A stretch of DNA of 14,930 nt from Bacteroides sp. CAG:709 (GCA_000434935.1 FR882178.1:4725-19654), one strand, 5' to 3'. Shown: positions 6,952-14,570, counted from the stretch's first letter. Numbers and translations: made by a program. Notes: generated from the sequence alone by a model not told the origin.

Positions 6952-6959
6952 CAAACTTA
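6952..6959 (-). promoter_or_regulatory. -7 promoter element of cstA
   Basis: On the minus strand TAAGTTTG matches the Bacteroidota -7 consensus TAnnTTTG, 22 bases before the cstA ATG. No TTTG is found at the expected -33 position. It separates cstA from the exporter operon that ends at 6996, for which I see no clear terminator. Confidence 0.45.
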
Positions 6960-6995
6960 CACAAAATCTCTTGAAAATGTTTCGATATCCTGACA

Positions 6996-8123
6996 TCAAT
7001 TGGTTTTCTTGTACGACATGATTGCGGACAATGTCGTGAGGGTGCCGATACCGGCCAGACAGGCGAGATTGGACCAGTTGTCGATGAGGGTGCCGCCTTT
7101 CAGATAGATGGAACGCATTGCGTCAGCGAAATAGCGGAGCGGATTGGCGTAGGTGATGATTTCCGCCCACCTCGGCATTGAAGCGATCGGGGTGAAAATG
7201 CCGCTCATCAGCATGAACACCATGCTGAAAAACCATATTACGAACATTGCCTGCTGCGTATTTTCGCTGAAATTCGATATTAGAAGGCCGAACGACGCCA
7301 TCACCACGATATGCGCCAATGTAAAAAGCGCAATCAGCAGGAGACTCCCCTGGCAGCTGTAGCCGAAGCCAATGCGCGTGAGCAACAGACAGGTAAATAC
7401 AACTATATATGCCACAGCCACATACGGAATCATCTTGCAGATGACGAATGCGCTTTTGCTGACCGGGGTGACATTGATCTGCTCGATAGTCCCCTTCTCC
7501 TTCTCCCCCACTATATTCAACGCCGGAAGGAATCCGCACATCATGGTCACGACGATGACCATCAGCGCAGGCAGCATGAACAGCTTATAATCCAGATACG
7601 GATTGAACATATAGGAAACCTCAATGGACGGTGACGAAACCGATATTCCGGAATCCGCACCCCCGCTGCTTTTCTGCTTCGCAATGAATGAGGATATGCA
7701 AGCCGTAAGATACTTCGACCCAATGCTTCCGCGCGTACCGTTCACAGTATTCACTGCAATCCCTACAGGAAGAGGATCAGACACTTGTGCACCTCCGCCG
7801 AGATATTTGGAAAAACCAGTATTGATGGTCAGCACGGCATCAATATCCCCCTTGTCCATCATTGACCTCGCCGCCTGCGGTGTCGGACAAATGTCTTCGA
7901 GAATGAAATATCCCGAATTCACGCATTTCTCGACCAGGAGCGAAGACTCGCTGCTGCGGTCATTGTCAATGACTGCCAGCCTGATGTTCCGCAGTTCCAT
8001 GGTCACGGCGAACGGAAACACGAACACGATAAGAACAGGAAACGTCATCACAATACGAGGCAATCCCGGGTCCCTAAGAAACTGACGAAATTCTTTTTTC
8101 AATAAATATTTCCAAGCTCTCAT
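6996..8123 (-). CDS. ybhR: ABC-2 type permease, YbhR-like, last gene of exporter operon
   Basis: A 375-residue ABC-2 transporter membrane subunit: an N-terminal TM helix (FPVLIVFVFPFAVTM), a large periplasmic domain of about 140 residues, then five to six TM helices. The segment INPNLDYK-like (here FNPYLDYKLFMLPAL), the cytoplasmic elbow GEKEKGTIEQINVTPV and the end NPLRYFADAMRSIYLKG follow E. coli YbhR closely. The start is taken at ATG 8123 (MRAWKYLLKKEFRQFLRD): the frame is open 17 codons further upstream, but that would run into the preceding gene, whereas 8123 leaves an 11-base gap. It should pair with the YbhS-like permease to form the export channel driven by the two ATPases. The substrate is unknown; E. 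coli YbhFSR has been linked to drug and Na+/H+ efflux. Confidence 0.88.
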   Translation of the reverse strand: MRAWKYLLKKEFRQFLRDPGLPRIVMTFPVLIVFVFPFAVTMELRNIRLAVIDNDRSSESSLLVEKCVNSGYFILEDICPTPQAARSMMDKGDIDAVLTINTGFSKYLGGGAQVSDPLPVGIAVNTVNGTRGSIGSKYLTACISSFIAKQKSSGGADSGISVSSPSIEVSYMFNPYLDYKLFMLPALMVIVVTMMCGFLPALNIVGEKEKGTIEQINVTPVSKSAFVICKMIPYVAVAYIVVFTCLLLTRIGFGYSCQGSLLLIALFTLAHIVVMASFGLLISNFSENTQQAMFVIWFFSMVFMLMSGIFTPIASMPRWAEIITYANPLRYFADAMRSIYLKGGTLIDNWSNLACLAGIGTLTTLSAIMSYKKTN

Positions 8124-8134
8124 AATTTCAATGT

Positions 8135-9217
8135 TTATTTCAATCTCGTCTTGAAATTCTTCACGCTCACCCACAACAGGAGCACCATCATTCCCGTAAG
8201 TACCAGCAGTTCAGGCATAATCGCCATCAGGCCGGCGCCTTGGATCATGATTTTCTTGACAATGATTATGTACCATTTCGCCGGGATGATGTCAGAAACG
8301 ACCTGCAGTGCCATCGGCATGCTCTCACAAGGGAAGATGATGCCGGCAAACATCATCGTAGGCATGGTAAGTCCCATACCGCAGATGAGCAGAGCCGTCT
8401 GCTGTGTCGAGGAAATCGTCGAAATCAACAGCCCGAGTCCAAGTGACGCCCCCACGAAAATCAATGATGCAAGCGACAGGATGATGAAACTGCCGTTCAT
8501 CGGCACATGCATCACATATCTCGCCAACAAAAGAATCGAGAAATAATTGACAATCGAGAATACAAGATAAGGAACCAGCTTGCTGATAATTATCCACGCC
8601 GGGCGGACAGGCGACACGAGCACGAGTTCCAGCGTTCCGAATTCCTTTTCCTTGACGATGGAAACCGCCGTCATCATCGAACATATCAGCATGAGTATCA
8701 ATCCCATGACGCCGGGAACGAAGTTATATGACGAATTCATTGACGGATTATATACAAGCGTTACCGACGGGCTCGGGATGACGGAAGCATTGACATCCGT
8801 CAGGATGGATTTGACGTAGTTGCCGACCATTTGCGCGGTATTCGGATCGGAGCCGTCGCAAATGATGCTGACCGCCGCACCGGTGCCGGAGCCCCTGTCC
8901 CTGTCGTAGCCGGTATTGAACAGGATGACCGCCTTGGACTGGCCCTTTTTCAACCGCTCCTCGGCCTGCGCTGGAGAATCCAGAAAACGCCCGAACGAGA
9001 GGTTGTTGTTATTCTCCAGTTTCGGGACAATGTCCCTGATCGCGGCATCGCATGGGTCGCCGACGATGTCGACAGTGGCGTCGCGGACTTCCGTGCTGAT
9101 CGCAAAACCGAAAAGAAGAATCTGCACCACAGGCATCACCAGGACAATGAGCATCGTTCTGGCATCCCTGAAAATGTGCAGGAACTCTTTATGAATGAAT
9201 GACAATATCTCTTTCAT
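8135..9217 (-). CDS. ybhS: ABC-2 type permease, YbhS-like
   Basis: A 360-residue ABC-2 membrane subunit. It begins MKEILSFIHKEFLHIFRD with a first TM helix (MLIVLVMPVVQILLFGFAI), then a periplasmic domain containing CDGSDPNTAQMVGNYV, matching the DGSEPNTANFVQGYV region of E. coli YbhS, and the cytoplasmic VKEKEFGTLELVLVSPV before the C-terminal TM bundle. The stretch IIPAKWYI near the end also matches YbhS (IIPARYFV). The true start is ATG 9217; 21 further codons are open upstream but lie inside the ATPase gene. With this start the two genes overlap by 29 bases, implying coupled translation. It is the probable partner of the YbhR-like permease immediately downstream. Confidence 0.88.
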   Translation of the reverse strand: MKEILSFIHKEFLHIFRDARTMLIVLVMPVVQILLFGFAISTEVRDATVDIVGDPCDAAIRDIVPKLENNNNLSFGRFLDSPAQAEERLKKGQSKAVILFNTGYDRDRGSGTGAAVSIICDGSDPNTAQMVGNYVKSILTDVNASVIPSPSVTLVYNPSMNSSYNFVPGVMGLILMLICSMMTAVSIVKEKEFGTLELVLVSPVRPAWIIISKLVPYLVFSIVNYFSILLLARYVMHVPMNGSFIILSLASLIFVGASLGLGLLISTISSTQQTALLICGMGLTMPTMMFAGIIFPCESMPMALQVVSDIIPAKWYIIIVKKIMIQGAGLMAIMPELLVLTGMMVLLLWVSVKNFKTRLK

Positions 9218-9959
9218 GGTTACTCTCGTCTGCGCGTCCTGCAAGAAGGGTAAATACCCCGTCCATGTCATTGACGCCATATTTTTCTTTCAATGCAGAA
9301 GGGCTGTCGAGGTCTTCTATACGTCCGTCCACCATTATGGAAACGCGGTCACAATACTCGGCTTCATCCATATAATGCGTTGTAACAAAGACTGTTATGC
9401 CGGATTCTGCCGCTTCATTGATCATATTCCAGAAACTCCGTCTGGTCTTCGGGTCCACGCCACCTGTCGGTTCATCCAGAAAAAGAATTTCCGGACTATG
9501 GATCATGGCGATACTGAAGGCCAGTTTCTGTTTCCAGCCCAACGGCATGTCCTTGACGAACATTTCCTTCGCCTCTTCCAGCTCCAGACGTTTGAGCATG
9601 ATGTCCGCCTGCGAAGCTATCTCCTTGTCAGTCAGCCCATAAATACCGCCGAACAATTCAATGTTTTCGCACACTTTCAAGTCAGGATAGAGAGTGAAAC
9701 GCTGGCTCATATAGCCGATGTGCTTCTTTATCTCCTCCTGCTGAGTCTTTATATTGAACCCGGCTACAGTTCCTTCTCCTAAAGTCGGGCGACTCAAGCC
9801 GCATAGAATCCTCATTGCAGTAGTCTTGCCCGCACCATTTGCTCCGAGAAAGCCGAATATTTCCCCTTTCGCCACATCGAAAGAAATGTGGTCGACAGCT
9901 GTAAAATCCCCGAACTTCTTCGTGAGGTCACGCACGCTTATACTTTTTTCAATTTCCAT
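9189..9959 (-). CDS. ABC transporter ATPase 2 (corresponds to second half of YbhF)
   Basis: A 256-residue nucleotide-binding protein starting at ATG 9959 (MEIEKSISVRDLTKKFGDF), 9 bases after the ATPase 1 gene. Walker A GANGAGKTT is at 39-47, the Q-loop Gln is Q86 (YMSQRF), Walker B EILFLDEP at 157-164 has catalytic Glu E163, and the H-loop His is H195 (TTHYMDEAEYCDR). The ABC signature, normally LSGGQ/M, is replaced by PLGWKQK (139-145). This is the form seen in the second nucleotide-binding half of YbhF/RbbA-type proteins. The protein therefore supplies a working Walker A/H-loop but a degenerate signature, and is expected to pair with ATPase 1. The last 29 bases overlap the permease gene. 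The role as YbhF-like energiser is well supported; the substrate is not known. Confidence 0.92.
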   Translation of the reverse strand: MEIEKSISVRDLTKKFGDFTAVDHISFDVAKGEIFGFLGANGAGKTTAMRILCGLSRPTLGEGTVAGFNIKTQQEEIKKHIGYMSQRFTLYPDLKVCENIELFGGIYGLTDKEIASQADIMLKRLELEEAKEMFVKDMPLGWKQKLAFSIAMIHSPEILFLDEPTGGVDPKTRRSFWNMINEAAESGITVFVTTHYMDEAEYCDRVSIMVDGRIEDLDSPSALKEKYGVNDMDGVFTLLAGRADESNHERDIVIHS

Positions 9960-9968
9960 AGCCAACTC

Positions 9969-10874
9969 TTACGTCAAACGCATAAAGCAATCTTCAATAC
10001 CGGGTTCAACAGGAACGACCATGCTGTCCCCGAAGCCGGCCTGTTTCAGGAATGATTCGATCTGCTCCGGCTGCGGACCCTCCTGCCCCACTGAAACATG
10101 GCAGCATGAACCGAAAGAATTGCAGTCCTTCACACCCTCCGCCGTCCTGAGCACTTTAAGCATGCCGAAAACATCGCTGCCGCTCGCCGCATACAGTCTG
10201 TCCGGGAAAGATGCGCGGATCTGGTCCGGAGTCCCGCCACCGATGATACGGCCCTCGGAAATCATTGCAATCCTGTCACATAGAGCCGCTTCGTCCATAT
10301 AAGGCGTGGAGACGAAAATGGTAACCCCGCCTTGACGGATACGCCCCAGCATTGCCCAGAACTCTTTACGGCTTACGGCATCGACACCTGTAGTCGGTTC
10401 GTCCAGGAACAGGACTTTCGGTCTGTGGACCAGTGCGCAGCAAAGTGCCAATTTCTGTTTCATGCCGCCGGAGAGCGCACCTGCCCGTCTCTTCTTGAAC
10501 GGCTCCAGCGGACAATATATATCCTTGATATTGTCATAGTTGGACTTCACATCCGTACCGAAAATCGTAGCATAGAACTGAAGGTTTTCCGCGACGCTGA
10601 GGTCCTGATAGAGAGCGAAATGCCCAGGCATATATCCGATTTCCGAGCGTATCTGCTGATAGTCTTTCACCACGTCCAGACCGCAGACCCGCGCCGTTCC
10701 GCTGTCGGCAAGGGACAATGTCGTAAGAATACGGAAAATCGTCGTCTTGCCCGCACCGTCCGGTCCGATGAGTCCGAAAATCTCACCGTTGTCAATCCTG
10801 AGTGATATGTCTTTGATGGCAACTATATTATTATATGACTTACAAAGACCATCAGCTACTATCGTCGAATCCAT
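9969..10874 (-). CDS. ABC transporter ATPase 1 (corresponds to first half of YbhF)
   Basis: A 301-residue nucleotide-binding protein beginning MDSTIVADGLCKSYNN. Walker A GPDGAGKTT is at 37-45, the ABC signature LSGGMKQ at 134-140 is canonical, and Walker B KVLFLDEP at 153-160 has E159. Two catalytic positions are altered: the Q-loop Gln is Gly (YMPGHFALY, position 84) and the H-loop His is Pro (VSTPYMDEA, P191). After the core fold come about 80 extra residues (220-301) ending in GIEDCFMRLT, comparable to the linker that joins the two halves in E. coli YbhF. The pattern says ATPase 1 donates a good signature to ATPase 2 while its own ATP site is degenerate. It lies between the HlyD adaptor (11-base gap) and ATPase 2 (9-base gap). 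Confidence 0.92.
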   Translation of the reverse strand: MDSTIVADGLCKSYNNIVAIKDISLRIDNGEIFGLIGPDGAGKTTIFRILTTLSLADSGTARVCGLDVVKDYQQIRSEIGYMPGHFALYQDLSVAENLQFYATIFGTDVKSNYDNIKDIYCPLEPFKKRRAGALSGGMKQKLALCCALVHRPKVLFLDEPTTGVDAVSRKEFWAMLGRIRQGGVTIFVSTPYMDEAALCDRIAMISEGRIIGGGTPDQIRASFPDRLYAASGSDVFGMLKVLRTAEGVKDCNSFGSCCHVSVGQEGPQPEQIESFLKQAGFGDSMVVPVEPGIEDCFMRLT

Positions 10875-10885
10875 CGCGATGAATA

Positions 10886-11779
10886 TTACTTACTTACATA
10901 TGCATACATGCCGAGCCTGAGGCTGCCGTCGTTCGGAACCGCCACTTTCACTGCATAGACTAGTTCCGCGCGTTCATCCCTGGTCTGGATATCCTTCGGC
11001 GTAAACTCCGCCTGAGACGAAATCCAGATGATGCGGCCTCTATATTGCTTCGGAGCAGCACTACCGTCGTCAGGTATTACCGTCAGTTCGTCACCAAGTT
11101 TCAATGCCCCCAGCTGCACGGTGGTAAAATACGCCCTGACATACGTTTCCGAAAGATTCGCAAGTTTGAAAAGCGGCTTTCCTACCGTAATGCTTTCACC
11201 TTCATTGGCATACTTCGTCAACACCGTACCTGTGACCGGCGAGCAGATTCTGCACTTCGCCAACTGGTCCTTTTTCTGGGCAATCTGGATTTCATAAGTG
11301 GATATTTCAGAATGGACAGAAGCATTGTTACGCTCCCAAGTCTGTTTCTGCGCAGCCATCTGGCTCTTCAGCACGGCAATCTGGCTCTTCAAATCGTCCA
11401 CTTGTTTCTGTGTGGCGGCATTGTTTGCAAGCAACGAGCTATAACGTCTGTAATCATTTTCCAAATTCGCCAGCTGGTCTTTCTGCGGAGCCTGCTGACG
11501 TCCGATATCCACCAGCCTCGACCCGGCTCCTTCCTTGCGCTGCTCCAACTCCTTGATCTGCAGCGCAGTCTGCACCGAATCCACAGTTCCCAGCAACTGC
11601 CCGGCCACCAGCACGTCACCCTCCTTCACATTCAACGAGAGTATTCGCCCTCCAGCCTCAGCCGCAACCGTAACCTGTTCAGCATCAACCTGTCCGCAAG
11701 CGTCGAAATCAATGTCATTCCGACATCCTGCAAATATCACCATCGCAGCGGCAAATGTCAATATCTCATATCTTTTCAT
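10886..11779 (-). CDS. HlyD-family membrane fusion lipoprotein (YbhG-like adaptor)
   Basis: A 297-residue periplasmic adaptor. Start is ATG 11779 (MKRYEILTFAAAMVIFAGC); a further seven codons upstream begin with TTG and lack the signal-peptide character. The lipobox-like IFAGC predicts lipidation of C19, so it is probably membrane-anchored by lipid, unlike the TM-anchored E. coli YbhG. The first half of the lipoyl-like domain is at 38-68 (AAEAGGRILSLNVKEGDVLVAGQLLGTVDS, cut here in two parts by a long hairpin), then a coiled-coil hairpin at about 70-175 rich in Gln/Lys/Leu, then the second lipoyl half at 176-208 (CSPVTGTVLTKYANEGESI) and a beta-barrel domain to the end. Adaptors of this kind link the inner-membrane pump to a TolC-like channel; both partners are in this operon. 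Confidence 0.9.
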   Translation of the reverse strand: MKRYEILTFAAAMVIFAGCRNDIDFDACGQVDAEQVTVAAEAGGRILSLNVKEGDVLVAGQLLGTVDSVQTALQIKELEQRKEGAGSRLVDIGRQQAPQKDQLANLENDYRRYSSLLANNAATQKQVDDLKSQIAVLKSQMAAQKQTWERNNASVHSEISTYEIQIAQKKDQLAKCRICSPVTGTVLTKYANEGESITVGKPLFKLANLSETYVRAYFTTVQLGALKLGDELTVIPDDGSAAPKQYRGRIIWISSQAEFTPKDIQTRDERAELVYAVKVAVPNDGSLRLGMYAYVSK

Positions 11780-11802
11780 GATCCAAATGCTTAATTTCAA
11801 TG

Positions 11803-13095
11803 TTATTTTCCAATAGTGTTTTTCATGTCATAGACCGCCATCATAAGCTGGACCTCATGCATTGATTCATTCGCCTTGGCCTTGTACTCTTCATCCAGCA
11901 TTGACAAATAATCGTTCATCTTGATGGTTCCTTCGCGGTATTGGTTCTCGCCGGATGCGCGGATCCGCTGGCGGAGTCCGATGATTTCGGAGTCCTTTTC
12001 CAGCACGTCACGGGCCTTGAGTATGGCATTGTTCTTCTGTTCCGCCTCCACGGAACTGTTGAGAATGAAGGACTTGCGCGTCAAATCAATTTTCTGTGCA
12101 TCAGCATTGACCTTACGCTTGTCCAGTCCGCGGGTATAGAGGGCGCCGATATTCCACTGGAGTTTCAGCCCGGCAACGAAATATCCGGAGAAATCGCCCG
12201 AAAGCATATTCATTCCCGGCCTTCCGTAACCGCCCTGAAGGCTGAGGTTCAGTTTAGGGGATATCAATGTATTCAATTGACGGCGCTGGAATTCATTCTG
12301 TTTTAGCTGTGCCGCATAAAATGCCATTTCCGGACGCGTTTCGAAATCGCGCGCGCCGTCATCCACATAATTGACAGCATCCTGAGGGACAGCAAGTTCC
12401 ACGGCCGTCATATCCCTACCGGTAAGCAATCCCAGAATCCTTACATAAGATTTGCGGTCGGCATCAAGCGAAGCACGCTGCTGGAGACAACTCAATATAT
12501 TGACACTTACCTGATCCAGGTCGGAAGGCAATGCAACTCCTGCTTCCATACGGCTTTTCACTTCCTCAGAACTTCTTTCAAGACTTTCCCGAAGAAGTCT
12601 GTTAAGTTCCAACTGCTTATCAATCAGGATTATGCCGAGGAACACATTCTGAACACGCGACCTGATGGACCATAGATTAGTCTCCAGCTGGGTCTTCTTC
12701 ACTTCTGCTCCCGCTTCGGCAAGTTCCTTCTGGCTGCGGCTGGTTCCCCCGTCCCAAATCTGCTGGGTAAATTCCGCTGTAAGTCCGTACTGGTCATGAG
12801 GAATGTTGATATCCATCCCCGGAATATCCATCGGCATTTCCACAACTTCGGACTGCCATGTCGCCTTGCCTGAAATGTTAAGATGCGGCAGCCAGGCATA
12901 TGCGGCATTTTTCAGGTCAATGCCTTTGGTCATTTCTATCAATGACATTTCCTTGATTTGCGGATAGTTATCGTATGCCCATCCGATACACTCGTCCAGA
13001 GTGGTCTGGGCATGTGCCGCATATCCGGCGCAAATTGCGGCCATGGAAGTGCACAATTTTTTCAATACCCGTTTCATATTCAGTTGTTTTGTCAT
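11803..13095 (-). CDS. TolC-family outer membrane efflux protein
   Basis: A 430-residue outer-membrane factor. A signal peptide is clear (MKRVLKKLCTSMAAICAGYAAHA, cleaved before QTT at residue 30). It is followed by the family opening TLDECIGWAYDNYPQIKEM, two long helical repeats with the typical NVFLGIILIDKQLELNRLL and EGTIKMNDYLSMLDEEYKAK stretches, and beta-barrel-like strands (LNISGKATWQSE, LNLSLQGGYG, FVAGLKLQWNIG). The ATG at 13095 overlaps the TetR stop as ATGA; the in-frame ATG at 13077 (MKRVLKK) would give a tidier signal peptide and 424 residues, so both are possible. It should form the trimeric exit duct for the exporter encoded downstream. The E. coli ybh operon has no dedicated TolC, so this is a self-contained version. 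Confidence 0.9.
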   Translation of the reverse strand: MTKQLNMKRVLKKLCTSMAAICAGYAAHAQTTLDECIGWAYDNYPQIKEMSLIEMTKGIDLKNAAYAWLPHLNISGKATWQSEVVEMPMDIPGMDINIPHDQYGLTAEFTQQIWDGGTSRSQKELAEAGAEVKKTQLETNLWSIRSRVQNVFLGIILIDKQLELNRLLRESLERSSEEVKSRMEAGVALPSDLDQVSVNILSCLQQRASLDADRKSYVRILGLLTGRDMTAVELAVPQDAVNYVDDGARDFETRPEMAFYAAQLKQNEFQRRQLNTLISPKLNLSLQGGYGRPGMNMLSGDFSGYFVAGLKLQWNIGALYTRGLDKRKVNADAQKIDLTRKSFILNSSVEAEQKNNAILKARDVLEKDSEIIGLRQRIRASGENQYREGTIKMNDYLSMLDEEYKAKANESMHEVQLMMAVYDMKNTIGK

Positions 13096-13721
13096 CTGAC
13101 TCTCAGATAATCACTTATATGTCTTATCGCTTCGGCTTTCCTTTCATTGAGGAAGGCATCCATTTTTTCAGGATTGTCTCCGACAACCAGTTTTATCATA
13201 GGCATCAATGCGAACACAGAATAATCTGTCAGGACGATTTCGCAAATCAATCCTTCCATCGTCACAGGCGCCACAAGGCCTTTTTCAATGGCAACTTTCA
13301 GCCTCTCGTCATGTCGTGCAAACGACTGGCTCACCATATTTTTCATCCCGTCATGGTACTTTTCGAGCAATGCCGGTGCGGTATCTGCAATTTCCAGCAA
13401 AAGCCTGATCTCACCGCTGTGAACCCGCATGAAGTCGAACAGTTTTTCAGTTACCTCCAGAACGGTTTCTACAAGTCCCTTGTCCGGAGACATTGACATC
13501 CTCAGTTCATCGTGCATTTTCATGATATACCCGTCCAGAACTTTTATGAAAATCTGCTCCTTGGTACGGAAATAATAGTGCAGCATGGCATGGGTCACGC
13601 CTGCCTGACCGGCAATCATCGTGGTCGTAGCCCCCTTGAATCCTTTCTCCTTGAAGAGTTTGTCAGCAGCTTCCAGAATCGCCGCTTCCGTATTCTTATT
13701 GTTGTCTTTCATCACTTTCAT
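13092..13721 (-). CDS. TetR/AcrR-family repressor of the exporter operon (CecR-like position)
   Basis: A 209-residue regulator with ATG at 13721 (MKVMKDNNKNTEAAILEAADK); ATG 13712 is an alternative. An 11-codon upstream extension is open but begins with GTG at or before the likely transcription start, so it is not used. The TetR DNA-binding domain occupies residues 10-58: EAADKLFKEKGFKGATTTMIAGQAGVTHAMLHYYFRTKEQIF, seen here in family order of helix 1, the helix-turn-helix (about 31-54) and the YYFxxKE motif at 49-55. The C-terminal ligand-binding domain is variable, and no ligand can be inferred. It is the first gene of a seven-gene operon, as cecR precedes ybhG-F-S-R in E. coli, and palindromes lie over its start point, so autorepression relieved by an exported compound is likely. 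Confidence 0.9.
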   Translation of the reverse strand: MKVMKDNNKNTEAAILEAADKLFKEKGFKGATTTMIAGQAGVTHAMLHYYFRTKEQIFIKVLDGYIMKMHDELRMSMSPDKGLVETVLEVTEKLFDFMRVHSGEIRLLLEIADTAPALLEKYHDGMKNMVSQSFARHDERLKVAIEKGLVAPVTMEGLICEIVLTDYSVFALMPMIKLVVGDNPEKMDAFLNERKAEAIRHISDYLRVR

Positions 13722-13732
13722 ATTAACACTTT

Positions 13733-13753
13733 TGTTTAACAGCATTGTTAACA
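13733..13753. promoter_or_regulatory. Candidate TetR operator at the start point of the exporter operon
   Basis: TGTTTAACA (13733-13741) and TGTTAACA (13746-13753) are adjacent small palindromes separated by GCAT, and together contain the inverted repeat TTAACA-N4-TGTTAA. They lie just downstream of the minus-strand -7 element at 13757-13764, where the transcription start of the TetR operon is expected. A further TTAACA is at 13723-13728. A repressor bound here would block its own operon. The binding itself is inferred. Confidence 0.5.
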
Positions 13754-13756
13754 CGG

Positions 13757-13764
13757 CAAATGTA
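13757..13764 (-). promoter_or_regulatory. -7 promoter element of the TetR-exporter operon
   Basis: On the minus strand TACATTTG matches the Bacteroidota -7 consensus TAnnTTTG, 35 bases before the chosen TetR ATG. The -33 region is weak (TCTG at 13790-13787, 22 bases away). The transcript would start near 13750, within the palindromes described at 13733-13753. Confidence 0.5.
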
Positions 13765-13802
13765 ACCTTTATTCCGATACGTTGTACAGAATTATCAGAT
13801 TA

Positions 13803-13831
13803 TTTTTTGTTAATTTTGCATTAACAAAAAA
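13803..13831. promoter_or_regulatory. Perfect 12-bp inverted repeat over the YhhN-gene promoter
   Basis: TTTTTTGTTAAT (13803-13814) and its exact complement ATTAACAAAAAA (13820-13831) flank a 5-base spacer TTTGC. The inner TGTTAAT/ATTAACA shares half-sites with the palindromes at 13733-13753. It covers the plus-strand -7 element TAATTTTG (13811-13818) and the expected start point of the divergent gene, so it is a candidate second operator of the TetR protein. It lies before the gene, so a terminator role is unlikely. Confidence 0.5.
13811..13818 (+). promoter_or_regulatory. -7 promoter element of the YhhN-family gene
   Basis: TAATTTTG matches TAnnTTTG, 21 bases before the ATG at 13840. No TTTG stands at the expected -33 position (the nearest TTG, at 13782, is 26 bases away), so the promoter may be weak or dependent on other factors. 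It is embedded in the inverted repeat at 13803-13831. Confidence 0.45.
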
Positions 13832-13839
13832 GCAACTGC

Positions 13840-14565
13840 ATGCTGAACATGAAAAACATTGACAGAAAAGTAGTTGCCACCGTGGCGGTTTTTTTGTTGC
13901 TGGCGGTGGTATATTTCATTCCCAAGCCGGTACTGCGCATGGCATTGCCGGAAATCATGGTGAAATACAGGATTGTCGGCCCTCTGCTGACATTGTCATT
14001 GGCAGGAATTTTTCTCGCGCCAAGGCTGATGACTTTGGCAATGATTTTCTCGTTTTGCGGTGACTACATGGGTGCGTCCGGCAATTTCATCGGGCAGATG
14101 TCTTTCTTCGCGGCGGCTCATGCGATGCTGATTGCATTTTTCGTACAGCGGTTCCGGACACTGCCGGCAGACTTGCAGGCGTGCCGATATCAGGAAAGTT
14201 TGCCGGACGGGGCTCCAGCCCGAAAAGGTGTACGCGCCAAAGCATTGACAGTCATATGCGCAGCGACAGCGGCGGCAGCATTGCTGACCTTCGCATTGAC
14301 CTGCATCATTCCGCATGTTCCGGCCGGCGTCACCCGCATCGGATGCGTCATTTACGCAGTTCTGATATGTTCAATGCTGGCCATGTCAATGTTGCAGCGG
14401 CATGGTTTGTTCGCGTTGGGTGCGGCGCTGTTCCTGTTCTCCGATATCATACTGTCATGGCACAGGTTCGTTTCCCCTGTGCCATACAGCAAATATTTGA
14501 TAATGATTACATACTATTCCGGCCAGCTCATCCTGTGGCTCACCGCCGTGGCGAAAGATGAGTAA
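13840..14565 (+). CDS. YhhN/TMEM86-family membrane protein (lysoplasmalogenase-like)
   Basis: A 241-residue polytopic membrane protein with about seven to eight TM helices and a hydrophilic loop at 104-134. Family motifs are present: SFCGDYMGA (71-79, with D75), GQMSFFAAAHAM (85-96, with H94), GAALFLFSDIILSW (194-207, with D202) and ITYYSGQLILW (223-233). Eukaryotic and some bacterial members cleave the vinyl-ether bond of lysoplasmalogens; most bacterial YhhN proteins are uncharacterised. Start is ATG 13840, with ATG 13849 (MKNIDRK) as an alternative. It is transcribed divergently from the TetR-exporter operon and shares a 118-base control region with it, which suggests a linked response, perhaps to membrane stress. 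The family call is good; enzymatic activity is unproven. Confidence 0.82.
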   Translation: MLNMKNIDRKVVATVAVFLLLAVVYFIPKPVLRMALPEIMVKYRIVGPLLTLSLAGIFLAPRLMTLAMIFSFCGDYMGASGNFIGQMSFFAAAHAMLIAFFVQRFRTLPADLQACRYQESLPDGAPARKGVRAKALTVICAATAAAALLTFALTCIIPHVPAGVTRIGCVIYAVLICSMLAMSMLQRHGLFALGAALFLFSDIILSWHRFVSPVPYSKYLIMITYYSGQLILWLTAVAKDE

Positions 14566-14570
14566 GCGGC

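Noticed and set aside
8124..8174. Extended N-terminus (17 codons) for the YbhR-like permease
   Set aside because: It would overlap the preceding gene and adds a charged stretch before the conserved MRAWKYLLKKEF start.
9195..9782. Open plus-strand frame of 195 codons opposite ATPase 2
   Set aside because: It mirrors a strongly conserved ATPase gene, has no recognisable motif, and lies inside the minus-strand operon.
11045..11794. Open plus-strand frame of 249 codons opposite the HlyD-family gene
   Set aside because: Low-complexity, His/Arg/Leu-rich shadow of the adaptor gene; no start context or motif.
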